A stretch of 64,000 nt of DNA. Origin: Alloprevotella tannerae (lineage in GTDB: Bacteria > Bacteroidota > Bacteroidia > Bacteroidales > Bacteroidaceae). Positions 27,645-36,932 of the stretch are shown here, in pieces. The translations under genes and the position numbers were made by a program. The notes under the pieces are model-generated. The model saw only the letters and a program-made list of their open reading frames with translations, ran no database searches and was not told the origin of the DNA. Where the stretch lies: assembly GCA_015259125.1 (NCBI GenBank), contig JABZGR010000006.1, forward strand, positions 36,604 to 100,603, read 5' to 3'. The first letter of the stretch is position 1; every line of letters starts with the position of its first letter.

Positions 27645-30473
27645 CTACTTTTGGCCTTTGGGATCAAGGTCATAGCTAAACGAAAGTCGCACATAGTGAT
27701 GCATTCCGTTGTGCCACTGCTCTGTACGTTGATAGGCATTAAGCGAAGTTTCGTAATACGTTTGTTGATTCAAGATGTCGTCTACATCAAGCCGTATCCG
27801 ACCTCTTCCTTTCAAGGTTTTCAGAGTTGCACCTGCGCCCCAGATAAACATATGGCGTCTGTTCGCACTGAGATTATAACCATGGCGATTGATCACATTG
27901 AGCTGCGTATAGAAAGTCCAAGCCCGCAAATGATATTTTGCAGTGACGCCATATGTATAGAAGAGGTAGTGAGGATAGGCGTTGATGGCCTGATCATCTA
28001 TATTGCGGGAGTAGGAAAAGAGTGCGTGTCCATTAATATTCCAAGCATCTTGCTGGTATTGGAGGTCGATTCTATCGCTCCAAATCCATTGATGGCGCTT
28101 GTTGAGCAGGAGCGGCAGGCTCGGATTCGTACCGGTGAGATAGGCATAACGACGTAAGGAATAAACATCTAAGGAATTGGTAAGCGTCAGTTGGTCGTTC
28201 AGTGCGCGCGAGTAATTGGTTCGCAGTATAAAATCATAGCCACCACGCACATTGGCGAAGCTCGTCTGCATAACGCCCGTTGCGGGATCGTAGAAGAAAG
28301 TCGTCTGCACCGGATTCTTATACTTATTAAACTGCAATAAAACCATGACGCTCTGCTCGTGGTTCGTAAAATTGCCATAATAAGCCAGCTCTGCTCCATA
28401 CTCGTGTGTGTTGAGCAAAAATGGGTTACCGCGACGTATAAAGAGCGGATCGCTCTTGTCTACATAAGCTATTGTGTTGACCAATTCGGGCGGAGTGGTC
28501 TTATAACCATAGTTAGCTTCAAGAATTGAAGTCGGCGAGAATTTATACTCGACTTTCAGATGAGGAAAGAACAGATGCTGGTGGCGCACAGCCATAGTAT
28601 CGATGCTGCCTTGGCGATATTCGATGCGCTCATTCGCATATTCCCAACCCAGTTCGGGCTTAAAGCTGAACTTTCCCCACTTCAAGAGAATGGAAGCTTC
28701 AGCTGAGTTGTTCGTTTCGCGGAAATGGTGGCGATAGCTACTGATCGGATCCAACACAGATAGGAGTCGCTGCTCTTCAGGGGCGTGGTAATCGATTTGT
28801 ACGGCGTCGGGGTTGGCATATTCCGGCAGGCGATCAAGTCGAAATAAGTCGCGCCGACGCAGACCTCGCTTATACTCAAAGCCATATTCGAAGGTAAATA
28901 GCGCTTGCTTGCTCAACCATTTATTATAATAGAGCGTCGCAGACGTTTTCAAACTCCGCTCGGGCGAGCGTAAATACTGATTCTCATAGGCGTTGCTGCC
29001 GGCTGTGCGGAAGTAGCGCAAGCGGCGCAGCGTATTGAGATCATTGCGCGTATGGCTATAATTAACCTCGGCGTGTAAGGCTATTTCGCTCTTATCCGGG
29101 AAGACGTGATTCATATATGCGAAAACGTTGGTTGTAAACGCTTCGGAAAGAGCGGAAGTAGCGGCCCGCTGCGTGGCAATCGTGTGGCGAAGCAGCGTAT
29201 CTCCGGGCAAAGCATCGAAAATCCGATCTATCGGCTGCCGACTAAAGCCGTAGGGGTCGATATCTGTGGTAATGTTGCGGTTAATGCGACTCGACTGCGT
29301 GCGATTAAAGTCTACATCGGCAGTCATATTGAGTGTCGTGAGCGAATCTATGTTTGCAAAGAGCGAAAAATTAAGTTGCGGCCGCAGCATTCGCTTATAG
29401 CGCGATTCCTCTCCCGCTCCAAACGAATGCGCACCGGAGCTGAGGAAATTTTCTTGCGTCGAATAGTCCGTCCCATAGCCATGTTCGCGCCCTAAATTGC
29501 CGGTTACTGCAAAAAAGTTATCAACTTGTCCTTCCGGTTTATGGGCTTGTTGCCAACTATGTTTGTAGCCGAAAGCGGCGGCCTTTTCGCGGCCGAAATT
29601 ATCTATGTCGTGGTTGTAACTATCATCGAAATCTTTGCGCGAACAATAAGAATTTATATCGTTAATATTGGTATATGCTAGCAAGGGATCTTGCTTACTG
29701 AGCCGCATTGCATCGACATTGAGCGCGTAGCGTTTGAGCGTCTGCCACGAAGCCCCGAGCGTGCCGTACCATTTATCGAGCCAGCCTTTCTTAATCGTAA
29801 TATCGAGGACCCGATCCTCTTTCCCGTCGTCGCGGCCCGTGTGCCGGGCAAACTCAGACTGCTTGTTGTAAGCTTTAATCTGATCTACGGCTTCCACAGG
29901 CAAGCGCCCCATCAACGCCTCCCCATTAGAGAAAATTTCGCTCCCATTCATCACGATGCGCAATGGCTTGTTCATCCAATAAAGTTTACCATCTTTGGAC
30001 GTCACACCTGGAAGTTGTTTAAGCAATTCCTCAAGCCGTGCGCCTTCGTCCAACTTAAAAGCGCGCGGGTTAAAGAGTACGGTATCTCCATGCACGACAA
30101 AGCGGCGCATTTTCCCGGTTACGGTCGCCATCTTCAAATATGCATCCGACGGCTTCAAGGCTATGTCGCCCAAGCGTATGGTATCCTCGCCCTCGCTTGC
30201 GAGAAAGTTGCGCCTAACTCTATAATAGCCCAAATATTCTACGCTCAGCACGCACTGACGTGAGAAAGCCTGCAGCTCAAATACGCCCAGGCTGTCCGTA
30301 GTGTAGGAAGAGGAGATTAAAGCTCCCATAAAGTGTTGTTGAACTTCGATTTGCGCATCAGGCAGTGGGGCTTTCGTTTGCGCATCTACGACTCTGCCGA
30401 CGACAATATCGGCAAGGGCGCTACTAAAGCAGGCCGAAAAAATCAGCAAAAGGGATATAAGGCGGATTTTCAT
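27645..30473 (-). CDS. Outer-membrane beta-barrel receptor with carboxypeptidase-regulatory-like N-domain
   Basis: A 942-residue protein with signal peptide MKIRLISLLLIFSACFSSALA. Residues about 22-105 form a CarboxypepD_reg-like module (VVGRVVDAQTKAPLPDAQIE). A short plug-like segment follows (LEELLKQLPGVTSKDGKLYW, about 145-205), then a long series of amphipathic strands ending in a barrel C-terminus (LSFSYDLDPKGQK). This is the TonB-dependent-receptor-related outer_membrane_beta-barrel family common in Bacteroidetes. It has no SusD partner, so the substrate is not indicated. A -7 box (TATATTTG, complement of 30510-30517) lies 37 bp before the start. Confidence 0.8.
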   Translation of the reverse strand: MKIRLISLLLIFSACFSSALADIVVGRVVDAQTKAPLPDAQIEVQQHFMGALISSSYTTDSLGVFELQAFSRQCVLSVEYLGYYRVRRNFLASEGEDTIRLGDIALKPSDAYLKMATVTGKMRRFVVHGDTVLFNPRAFKLDEGARLEELLKQLPGVTSKDGKLYWMNKPLRIVMNGSEIFSNGEALMGRLPVEAVDQIKAYNKQSEFARHTGRDDGKEDRVLDITIKKGWLDKWYGTLGASWQTLKRYALNVDAMRLSKQDPLLAYTNINDINSYCSRKDFDDSYNHDIDNFGREKAAAFGYKHSWQQAHKPEGQVDNFFAVTGNLGREHGYGTDYSTQENFLSSGAHSFGAGEESRYKRMLRPQLNFSLFANIDSLTTLNMTADVDFNRTQSSRINRNITTDIDPYGFSRQPIDRIFDALPGDTLLRHTIATQRAATSALSEAFTTNVFAYMNHVFPDKSEIALHAEVNYSHTRNDLNTLRRLRYFRTAGSNAYENQYLRSPERSLKTSATLYYNKWLSKQALFTFEYGFEYKRGLRRRDLFRLDRLPEYANPDAVQIDYHAPEEQRLLSVLDPISSYRHHFRETNNSAEASILLKWGKFSFKPELGWEYANERIEYRQGSIDTMAVRHQHLFFPHLKVEYKFSPTSILEANYGYKTTPPELVNTIAYVDKSDPLFIRRGNPFLLNTHEYGAELAYYGNFTNHEQSVMVLLQFNKYKNPVQTTFFYDPATGVMQTSFANVRGGYDFILRTNYSRALNDQLTLTNSLDVYSLRRYAYLTGTNPSLPLLLNKRHQWIWSDRIDLQYQQDAWNINGHALFSYSRNIDDQAINAYPHYLFYTYGVTAKYHLRAWTFYTQLNVINRHGYNLSANRRHMFIWGAGATLKTLKGRGRIRLDVDDILNQQTYYETSLNAYQRTEQWHNGMHHYVRLSFSYDLDPKGQK

Positions 30474-30509
30474 AGGTTATACAGTCTTCATATTAGGATT
30501 AACGATGCG

Positions 30510-30517
30510 CAAATATA
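30510..30517 (-). promoter_or_regulatory. -7 element for the beta-barrel receptor
   Basis: On the minus strand TATATTTG matches TAnnTTTG, 36-43 bp upstream of the ATG at 30473. No clear -33 box. Confidence 0.5.
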
Positions 30518-30680
30518 GTAATTTACTCTCAACAACCGTATATTTCGCAAAAAAAAACGCAACCTATATTTACTTTTTCTTATATTGAGCGCTTTAGGTG
30601 CCATTTTACCTCTACAGCAACAAAACGAGCAGCGCCGGCAACTGATTTTCGGCGCCCGCATTCGCAAATACGCAAAAGTA

Positions 30681-30713
30681 ATCCCGACAGAAGGAGAGGA
30701 TTTCTGCCGGGAT
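30681..30713 (-). terminator. Terminator of the duplicated T9SS-type protein gene
   Basis: A 12-bp stem (30681-30692 with 30702-30713, one G-U pair) followed on the minus strand by TACTTTTG, 21 bp past the stop at 30734. Confidence 0.7.
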
Positions 30714-30733
30714 AAAATGATTAAAATCGATTT

Positions 30734-32215
30734 TTAGTATTTGACGACCTTTTGCCCGTTGACGATATACAGCCCTTTAGGCAAGCGGTCCAAACTTTCG
30801 TTGACTTTCAAGCCGCTTAGCGTGTAAATAGTTGTCGTTGCGCGCGGCGAAGTTTCCACTTGAGCGACACCAACACTGCGCGGCGCAATCACGACCTCGC
30901 CCTTTACGGCTTTTCCGTCCAATGCAATGCCCATGTAGGTCAAACCTTCGTCATCGGTCAGTTTCGCTATTTTCGCACCCGTAGGCTTTAAGATCTCACA
31001 ATCTTTGAGCGTAATCTCCTTAAAGCCAATCACGCCGCCGCCATCGTTCGACGTACTCTTCGCTTTGAGCGTAGCATTGTCGATCAGCAAAGTTTCTTGC
31101 AAGTTGTAGGAGTTGCCGCTGACGGCCCACTTCCCATTTGACGTTACGGTGCATCCATCTCTGAAAGTCAGCGTACTACAATTATAAATGTAGATACCGC
31201 AATTTTCCTCGCCGGTAAATACAGCTGCCCCCTCGCCTTTGATCGTAAGCGGTGAGCCTGAACTTAGGGCCGCGCTGCGTCCGGATGAAATCTCGTTGTT
31301 CGTACCTTTGAGTACCAAAGTATAGGGTTCTGAAGTCTCGTCAAAGTCTATGGCATTCTCCAGCGGGCCTGTCATCTGAATCACCGCCTCTTCGAGCGTC
31401 AAAGTACGCGTTTTGGGGTCATAACTAACCTTTCCGCTCGTGATTTGGTCGCGCTTAATGTCGCTAAAATCGTCTTCTGACGTCAACGGCTTATCGCAAA
31501 TATTGATGCCGAAGCGTTCTTCGTCCGGCTCGATCTTGATCTGTGCGGTGCAGATCTCATCGCCTGACATCACGTTGCCATCCTTGAATTCGACGCCCTC
31601 AGGCTCGGCGAAATGGCACCGATCCATCCCAAAATCGGCCAAGCGTCCGATGGAGGCCGTTGCGCCCTGCGCCTTCACCGTCGCATCTTCGATCATCAAA
31701 GGTGTCGATACGTCGGCAGCACCTCCGATGCCGTAAGTCTTTCCGCGCAAATCGAGGCGGCAAGCATCTTTAATCGTGAGTTGCGAAGCGTTTTCCATCA
31801 CGATAGCAGCGTCGTTTTCACTAATGAAGGTGAGCGCTCCTTCGCCGAAGATCGCTAAGGGAGCGGCCGAGGACAAAGTAGCGCCCTTTGAAGTGATGAC
31901 TGTATGCGAGCCATATACCTCTATGTTAAACTCTTCGTCAGTTTCTGCAAAGCGGAAGGCCACTTCATCATTTGGCACATTAAATACGGCGTTGTCAAGC
32001 GTTAGCTTGCGAGAGCCGGGATCGTAACTAATCGTCCCGCTCACCCAACCTTCGGGGCGCAAATCGCTGAGTTCGTCGGCACTAGTGATTTCTTTGCCGG
32101 CAATAAACACGCCATAGTTTTCTACAGATTGCGCTTTGAGCGACTGCAAACCGGCCATAACAAGAAGCGTACACAAAACGACGCTCCGTCGAATAGTAAT
32201 GAGTTTTAATACCAT
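30734..32215 (-). CDS. Exported protein with two tandem ~205-residue beta domains
   Basis: A 493-residue protein with signal peptide ending MAGLQSLKAQS. Two copies of a beta-rich unit can be aligned: YGVFIAGKEITSADELSDL to about residue 230, and FGINICDKPLTSEDDFSDI to about 440. Each contains SYDPxxRxLTLxxAV and SGxPLxIxGEGAxxF and a run of short strands suggesting a beta-helix. The C-terminus (TIYTLSGLKVNESLDRLPKG, LYIVNGQKVVKY) is the short sorting-domain-like tail common in Prevotellaceae. It is likely secreted or surface-bound; ligand unknown. No neighbour suggests a pathway. Confidence 0.7.
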   Translation of the reverse strand: MVLKLITIRRSVVLCTLLVMAGLQSLKAQSVENYGVFIAGKEITSADELSDLRPEGWVSGTISYDPGSRKLTLDNAVFNVPNDEVAFRFAETDEEFNIEVYGSHTVITSKGATLSSAAPLAIFGEGALTFISENDAAIVMENASQLTIKDACRLDLRGKTYGIGGAADVSTPLMIEDATVKAQGATASIGRLADFGMDRCHFAEPEGVEFKDGNVMSGDEICTAQIKIEPDEERFGINICDKPLTSEDDFSDIKRDQITSGKVSYDPKTRTLTLEEAVIQMTGPLENAIDFDETSEPYTLVLKGTNNEISSGRSAALSSGSPLTIKGEGAAVFTGEENCGIYIYNCSTLTFRDGCTVTSNGKWAVSGNSYNLQETLLIDNATLKAKSTSNDGGGVIGFKEITLKDCEILKPTGAKIAKLTDDEGLTYMGIALDGKAVKGEVVIAPRSVGVAQVETSPRATTTIYTLSGLKVNESLDRLPKGLYIVNGQKVVKY

Positions 32216-32824
32216 GGTAAATGGGTTTGTTAAATGTCAATTGGCGAAGTAGCATCTCCTCTCTACTGATGCTAAACTTCACAATGATGGTTAATAGGTT
32301 TATAAGTTGATTCAATATCATACTACTTTAAGTCGTTTCTCATCGGCTTTCAGTAGGCTACGACGCGTGCGGCGCCGACAGACTTACGTGTTTTACAGCT
32401 GCAAGTTGGGATTTTATTTTCATTCGACAAAATTTCAGTCGGGTTTGTTAGGCTTTTCAGCTACATTTCTCGCATATCGGCACGAAAAAGGTCGACTTAC
32501 AGAAAAATTGCAGCAAATTACAGCGTGTAAATGTAAAAAAATGTGGCACTAAAAACGGACTATAAAACGGCACATCCGCACTATCCGACAAAGTGGCTAA
32601 AAGTGAGGTTGGAGAAATTTGAATTGGCAAAGAGGAGTAGGCTTTTGGGGAGTCGAACAGCCCAAAGCGCACCCCGCAGTTCCATTGATAATGGTAAGAA
32701 ATACGTGGCTATTAAGCCTTCTAGGGCTTATTTTAAGACTTACGCTGCGATGTAGCATCTAAAAGTAAGTAGTTTGCGCCGCCCTATTCCGCATCAAAGC
32801 GAACGCGAGCGCGGCATAACCTTC
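32216..32824. other. Gene-free gap before array B
   Basis: No gene is recognised. Several short open frames occur on both strands but lack start signals and family motifs. No consensus promoter for the minus-strand gene at 32215 is evident. Confidence 0.35.
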
Positions 32825-32904
32825 GTTTGCTGCCACCAAACAATGGTTTGCTGCCGCCAAACGATAGTTTGCTCCCACCAAACGATGGTTTGCCGGCAGC
32901 AAAC
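32825..32904. repeat. 80-bp four-unit palindromic array, copy B
   Basis: Four GTTTG-N7-CAAAC units (cores CTGCCAC, CTGCCGC, CTCCCAC, CCGGCAG) joined by AATG, GATA and GATG. It lies 19 bp beyond the TatD-operon terminator T-run on the minus strand. All arms are perfect. Confidence 0.92.
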
Positions 32905-32923
32905 GATGAACGGTGCAATGGGA

Positions 32924-32952
32924 TACAAAAAAAGACCGATGCGGATCGGTCT
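32924..32952 (-). terminator. Terminator of the porQ-tatD operon
   Basis: On the minus strand AGACCGAT pairs with ATCGGTCT (complements of 32945-32952 and 32933-32940) and is followed by TTTTTTTG. It is 175 bp past the tatD stop. Confidence 0.8.
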
Positions 32953-33127
32953 GAAAATAGGGATTAAGCAACAAATTTATAAGCTTTTATCGCTGCTCAT
33001 TAAGCATTTGTATCGTCAAAGGACGGCCGGCCAACTTTATTTTTCGCCCTAAAGATAAAAAGCGGCCTACAAGAACTGCACTTTATGGGCAAGGGCGATG
33101 ATGAAATAAGCGCTCAGCGCAGCAGGA

Positions 33128-33910
33128 TCAAGCCGGCGAGGCTAAGCGAAAGAGGCGACGGGCATTAGCGGTGGTGATAGCGGCCACGCGCTCGGGCGTA
33201 GTTTCGTAAACTTCAGCCAGTTTGGCAATGATGTGGGGAATAAAGGCACTCTCGTTGCGTTTGCCGCGTTGCGGAACGGGAGCCATATAGGGCGCATCGG
33301 TTTCTACGACGATGCGATCTAAGGGCACGACAGCGCGAAGCACATCGGGGAGTGTGGATTTCTTGAACGTAACGATGCCACCTATACCCAAATAGAAGCG
33401 AGAGAAGCCAAGGAGTTCGCAAGCCTCATCGGCCGTTCCGGCAAAGCAATGGAAGATGCCGCCGCAGAGGGACGCCGCATAAGGCGTCAGGGCATCTACA
33501 ATCTCGCGATGGGCCGCACGGGCGTGAATCAGCAGGGGCAGGTCGAAGCGAACGGCCCAACGGATTTCTCTATCGAATACGGCCAATTGCTCTTCGCGCC
33601 GACCGGTGTCCCAATACAGATCTACGCCGACTTCGCCCACAGCTGCATAACGGCCCGTGGCTAAGAGTTGCTCCATTTTGTCGAGCAGGGGGCGAGGATC
33701 TGCGGGCAACTCTTCCGGCTGTAAGCCCATCGTAGGCAAACACAAGTCGGGGTAGGCATCGCAGAGGCGCAGCATCGGCTCGATCGAGGCTTCGTCTACA
33801 TTGGGCAGGACAATCTGCTCCGCACCGGCGGCCCGGGCGCGCCGGATCACGTCGTCGCGATCGGCATCAAACTCCTCACCATAAAGATGTGCGTGGGTGT
33901 CTATAAACAT
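33128..33910 (-). CDS. tatD: TatD-family metal-dependent DNase
   Basis: A 260-residue TIM-barrel amidohydrolase. It opens MFIDTHAHLYGEEFDADRDD with the HxH metal site, and carries GEVGVDLYWD (metal Glu), LLIHARAAH (metal His), GGIFHCFAG (metal His) and VVETDAPYMAPVP (catalytic Asp). Members have 3'-5' exonuclease activity and act in DNA repair or degradation. It lies 35 bp after a polyprenyl synthase gene and belongs to the same operon as porQ. Confidence 0.93.
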   Translation of the reverse strand: MFIDTHAHLYGEEFDADRDDVIRRARAAGAEQIVLPNVDEASIEPMLRLCDAYPDLCLPTMGLQPEELPADPRPLLDKMEQLLATGRYAAVGEVGVDLYWDTGRREEQLAVFDREIRWAVRFDLPLLIHARAAHREIVDALTPYAASLCGGIFHCFAGTADEACELLGFSRFYLGIGGIVTFKKSTLPDVLRAVVPLDRIVVETDAPYMAPVPQRGKRNESAFIPHIIAKLAEVYETTPERVAAITTANARRLFRLASPA

Positions 33911-33945
33911 TGCTTGCTTGTACTTCGTTTGGGGAATGGCAGAGA

Positions 33946-34911
33946 TTATTTATTGCGATGCAGCATCTTCTCTGCAAAGTCCCATAGCGGCTGTTTACGC
34001 TCAGGGGCTACGTTCAGCTGATTGAAGACTTCGCGCGCCGCTTCGTAATAGGCTGAAATGCGGGCTTGGCAGCGAGCGGGTATGTCTAAGGCATTATATA
34101 CCTGTATGACGGCGGCTACTTTCTCAGCACGCGGCATCGCTTCATCGGACAAAAGGCGGTTCAAGTCGGCACGTTGCTTTTCGTCGGCAGACTCAAAAGC
34201 GTTGATAAACAGATAGGTTTTCTTCGCTGATGCGATGTCGCCACCAATTTGCTTGCCGAAAACGGCCGGATCTCCGTAGCAGTCTAAATAATCGTCTTGC
34301 AACTGAAAGGCTAATCCGATCTGCTCGCCAAAACGATAGAGCAAATCAGCCTGATCCGCAGGTGCGCCGGCCACGAGTGCACCCATCTTGAGCGCACAAG
34401 CGAGGAGGACGGACGTTTTCAAGCGAATCATTTCGATATACTCCGCTTCGGTGACATCGTTGCGCTGCTCAAAGTTCATATCATATTGTTGTCCTTCACA
34501 AACTTCACGCGCTGTCCGAGCCAAGAGTTGAAGGAGTTGGGTCGCATTGGGATAGTCGCCTTCCAAGAGGTGATTAAAGGCTAAAATAAGCATCGTATCG
34601 CCTGAAAGAATCGCAGTATTCGCATCCCATTTTCGGAACACGGTTGGGCGCCCTCGGCGCAAGTCGGCCCCATCCATAAGATCGTCGTGGAGCAGCGTAT
34701 GGTTATGATAGGTTTCTACGCTCAACGCAGCGGGTATAGCCTTCTCGGGCTCGTCAGAATAAAGCGAACAGGCCAGCAAAGTCAGGTGCGGTCGCACGCG
34801 TTTGCCCCCTCCCGAAAGGGCGTAGGCAATGGGTTCGTAAAGTCCGGCGGGGCGTGTGGGGTATGCCTGCTGCGATAAGGCGTTTTCTATTTGTGCTAAG
34901 AAATTTTCCAT
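33946..34911 (-). CDS. Polyprenyl diphosphate synthase
   Basis: A 321-residue trans-prenyltransferase. Both aspartate-rich motifs are present: LLHDDLMDGADLRRGRPT and LQDDYLDCYGD, with GGKRVRPHL near residue 36 binding the allylic or isopentenyl diphosphate. It condenses isopentenyl diphosphate onto allylic primers, feeding quinone or lipid-carrier synthesis. The residues before the first motif (HTLLH) lack an aromatic block, so chain length cannot be judged safely. It starts 5 bp after the porQ stop and is followed by tatD; ispH, which makes its substrates, lies nearby on the other strand. Confidence 0.9.
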   Translation of the reverse strand: MENFLAQIENALSQQAYPTRPAGLYEPIAYALSGGGKRVRPHLTLLACSLYSDEPEKAIPAALSVETYHNHTLLHDDLMDGADLRRGRPTVFRKWDANTAILSGDTMLILAFNHLLEGDYPNATQLLQLLARTAREVCEGQQYDMNFEQRNDVTEAEYIEMIRLKTSVLLACALKMGALVAGAPADQADLLYRFGEQIGLAFQLQDDYLDCYGDPAVFGKQIGGDIASAKKTYLFINAFESADEKQRADLNRLLSDEAMPRAEKVAAVIQVYNALDIPARCQARISAYYEAAREVFNQLNVAPERKQPLWDFAEKMLHRNK

Positions 34912-34916
34912 TGTAT

Positions 34917-35909
34917 TTAGAGCGTATAAGCGAGATTAAAAAGCAAACTTCCTGCGCCGACACGATATTTTGCGTAGGAGGCGCCAAACTTGAAGCGCTT
35001 GAGTTGCAAACCGGCTCCGAGCGTGAAGCCGGCAAGTTTCTGCGCGTCGCCCACTTTGAGTTCGTAGCCGCGGCGGAAGTTGTAACCCAGCGCGATATAG
35101 GTATTGTCGGTCGGCAAGATGTCCACGCCGACGACTACGTGGTTCAAGAGTTTCTGAGTAGCGCTCAAACTGGTTTTGCCCGGGGGCAAGTAGAAATCTG
35201 ACGACTTCCAATGAGTCAAATCTGTGAGCGTAAAGTTAAGACGTGCGGGAAAGTGGGCGAGTCCTTTTGTCAAACCAAGTTGCATATCAAAAGGTAGTTT
35301 GTCGCGACTGGTCTCATAAAACGATTTTACCTCCATTCCGATGTTACGTAGCGCGATGGAAAAAGAAAAATCCGTCTCCTCATTAAAATAATTCAAGCCC
35401 AAATCGACGCCCATTGCGAAGCTGGTGTAGCCGGCATAGTTGCGATTGATGAAATGTAGGGACGCGCCGCCTGTCCATCGCTCCGAAAGCAGGTAACTAT
35501 AAGCCAAAGAGAGCATCATATCCTTAGGCGAAAAACTGCCGATGCGTTGTCCTGTTTCGTCGGTCTCATCCATTTTACCGTAGTTCAATATGCTTAGTCC
35601 GGCAGCGGCAGTGTGGCGCTCGCCAAAGGCTTGGACGTATTGCGCCCCCAAATACAAGCTGCCGGAATTGAAGGTCATGAAATCGAGTCCTAAGGACTTA
35701 TCACTCACATTTGCGAACAAAGCCGGATTACTCCAACCCGCCGCCGGCGAGTCATCGATGGCCGAAATATTCTCTCCGCCCAAAGCCGCCGCATGAGCAG
35801 ATGCGGGGAGCTTAAGAACTTGATATGTTGTCGTGCCTTCTTGGGCTAAAGCGGGAAATGCTAAGACCGAGAGGAATAAAACTATGACTGCGTATAAAGC
35901 TTTTTTCAT
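34917..35909 (-). CDS. porQ: Type IX secretion system protein PorQ
   Basis: A 330-residue outer-membrane protein. Start chosen at MKKALYAVIVLFLSVLAFPA (signal peptide); the open frame extends 21 codons up across the promoter region. The mature start (TTYQVLKLPASAHAAALGGE) and the beta-barrel pattern are those of PorQ of the FadL-like PorV/PorQ/PorU group. In Porphyromonas gingivalis, PorQ works with PorU, PorV and PorZ in the attachment complex that cleaves sorting signals and fixes cargo to A-LPS. It would process the seven or more T9SS-type substrates in this window. It heads a porQ-prenyl synthase-tatD operon. Confidence 0.85.
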   Translation of the reverse strand: MKKALYAVIVLFLSVLAFPALAQEGTTTYQVLKLPASAHAAALGGENISAIDDSPAAGWSNPALFANVSDKSLGLDFMTFNSGSLYLGAQYVQAFGERHTAAAGLSILNYGKMDETDETGQRIGSFSPKDMMLSLAYSYLLSERWTGGASLHFINRNYAGYTSFAMGVDLGLNYFNEETDFSFSIALRNIGMEVKSFYETSRDKLPFDMQLGLTKGLAHFPARLNFTLTDLTHWKSSDFYLPPGKTSLSATQKLLNHVVVGVDILPTDNTYIALGYNFRRGYELKVGDAQKLAGFTLGAGLQLKRFKFGASYAKYRVGAGSLLFNLAYTL

Positions 35910-35930
35910 TACGTTGTGTAAAATTCTCGC

Positions 35931-35969
35931 CAAAGGTACGCCTAATTTTAGATTTTGGGCGTACTTTTG
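35931..35969. promoter_or_regulatory. Divergent promoter pair between porQ and tonB
   Basis: TACCTTTG on the minus strand (complement of 35931-35938) faces porQ, and TACTTTTG on the plus strand (35962-35969) faces the tonB-cmk-ispH operon. The two boxes are arms of an inverted repeat: CAAAGGTACGCC at 35931-35942 against GGGCGTACTTTTG at 35957-35969. The -33 boxes are poor, so an activator or shared operator is possible. Confidence 0.6.
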
Positions 35970-36114
35970 CAACTTAAATAAGGCCCTTCAGCGCCTTGAT
36001 TTTTTATATGGCAAAGCGGCTGGCAGCCGCTAAGGAGCGGATAATCGCCGCCGGGAAGCGGACGACCACTACCTTGGTGCGGCTTGGCCCACTTCTTGCC
36101 TTATTAGGGTAAAC

Positions 36115-36918
36115 GTGAGTAAGGACAAATTATTATCAAGAGCCTGGTGTAATCTTATATTCGAGGGAAGAAACAAAGATTATGGGGCGTACGAGCTCCG
36201 GAGGACTGCCGGACGTCGTTACGCTCGCGCTTTGTGGGCGCTTTTGATTGGTTTATTCTTAACTATATCCATTCCTTTATCTATCGGCTTGTATATTAAT
36301 CACCGTCTGAAGCAGTTTACGGCTGAACTTAACAACGAATTTTCCAAGTTGCATCCGGATCAGGCTAAGGAGGGCCACGAATTTAAGGCTTTGGCCGCAG
36401 GCCGCCACGTCCCGAAGGTGCGTGCACTGCCGGGGGGCAAGCTTAACGTACCCGATATTGTAGATGCGCCGATTGAGGAGAAGGATTTTGGGATGAATGC
36501 GCCCAATACAGAAAATGACGATAAGGCCACAAGCACAGAAGTTCGCGACGATTCGGCCCACAACGCTGATCGCAAAGATCTTCCGGAAGAAGGAAAAACG
36601 CTAACGCCCACGCAAGTGGTCGAACAAATGCCGGAATTTCCGGGTGGCATCAAAGCGCTGATGCAATATCTTGATGCTCATATCGACTACCCCAAGGCCT
36701 GCGTGGAGTATGGTGTACAGGGCGATCTGGAGGTCTCATTTCTGGTTGATAAGGAAGGGCAGGTGCGCGAGGCGTTCATATCTCGCAAGCTCCACCCCGC
36801 ATTAGAGCAAATCGCGCTCAAAGCTGTGCGCGAGATGCCCCATTGGAAACCGGGCCGAAGCGGCGGAAAGGTAACCATCGTTCAAGTTTCCGTGACCGTC
36901 CATTTTCAAATCAAATGA
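36115..36918 (+). CDS. TonB-family energy transducer
   Basis: A 267-residue protein beginning at a GTG codon: MSKDKLLSRAWCNLIFEGRN then YGAYELRR, the usual N-terminus of Bacteroidetes TonB. One membrane helix (about residues 41-62) is followed by a periplasmic linker rich in Pro, Asp and Lys. The TonB C-terminal domain (about 180-267) includes FPGGIKALMQYLDAHIDYP and VREMPHWKPGRSGG. It passes proton-motive energy to outer-membrane receptors such as those at 27645 and 50803. It lies 14 bp ahead of cmk in one operon. Confidence 0.88.
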   Translation: MSKDKLLSRAWCNLIFEGRNKDYGAYELRRTAGRRYARALWALLIGLFLTISIPLSIGLYINHRLKQFTAELNNEFSKLHPDQAKEGHEFKALAAGRHVPKVRALPGGKLNVPDIVDAPIEEKDFGMNAPNTENDDKATSTEVRDDSAHNADRKDLPEEGKTLTPTQVVEQMPEFPGGIKALMQYLDAHIDYPKACVEYGVQGDLEVSFLVDKEGQVREAFISRKLHPALEQIALKAVREMPHWKPGRSGGKVTIVQVSVTVHFQIK

Positions 36919-36932
36919 TATAGTTCTCAATT

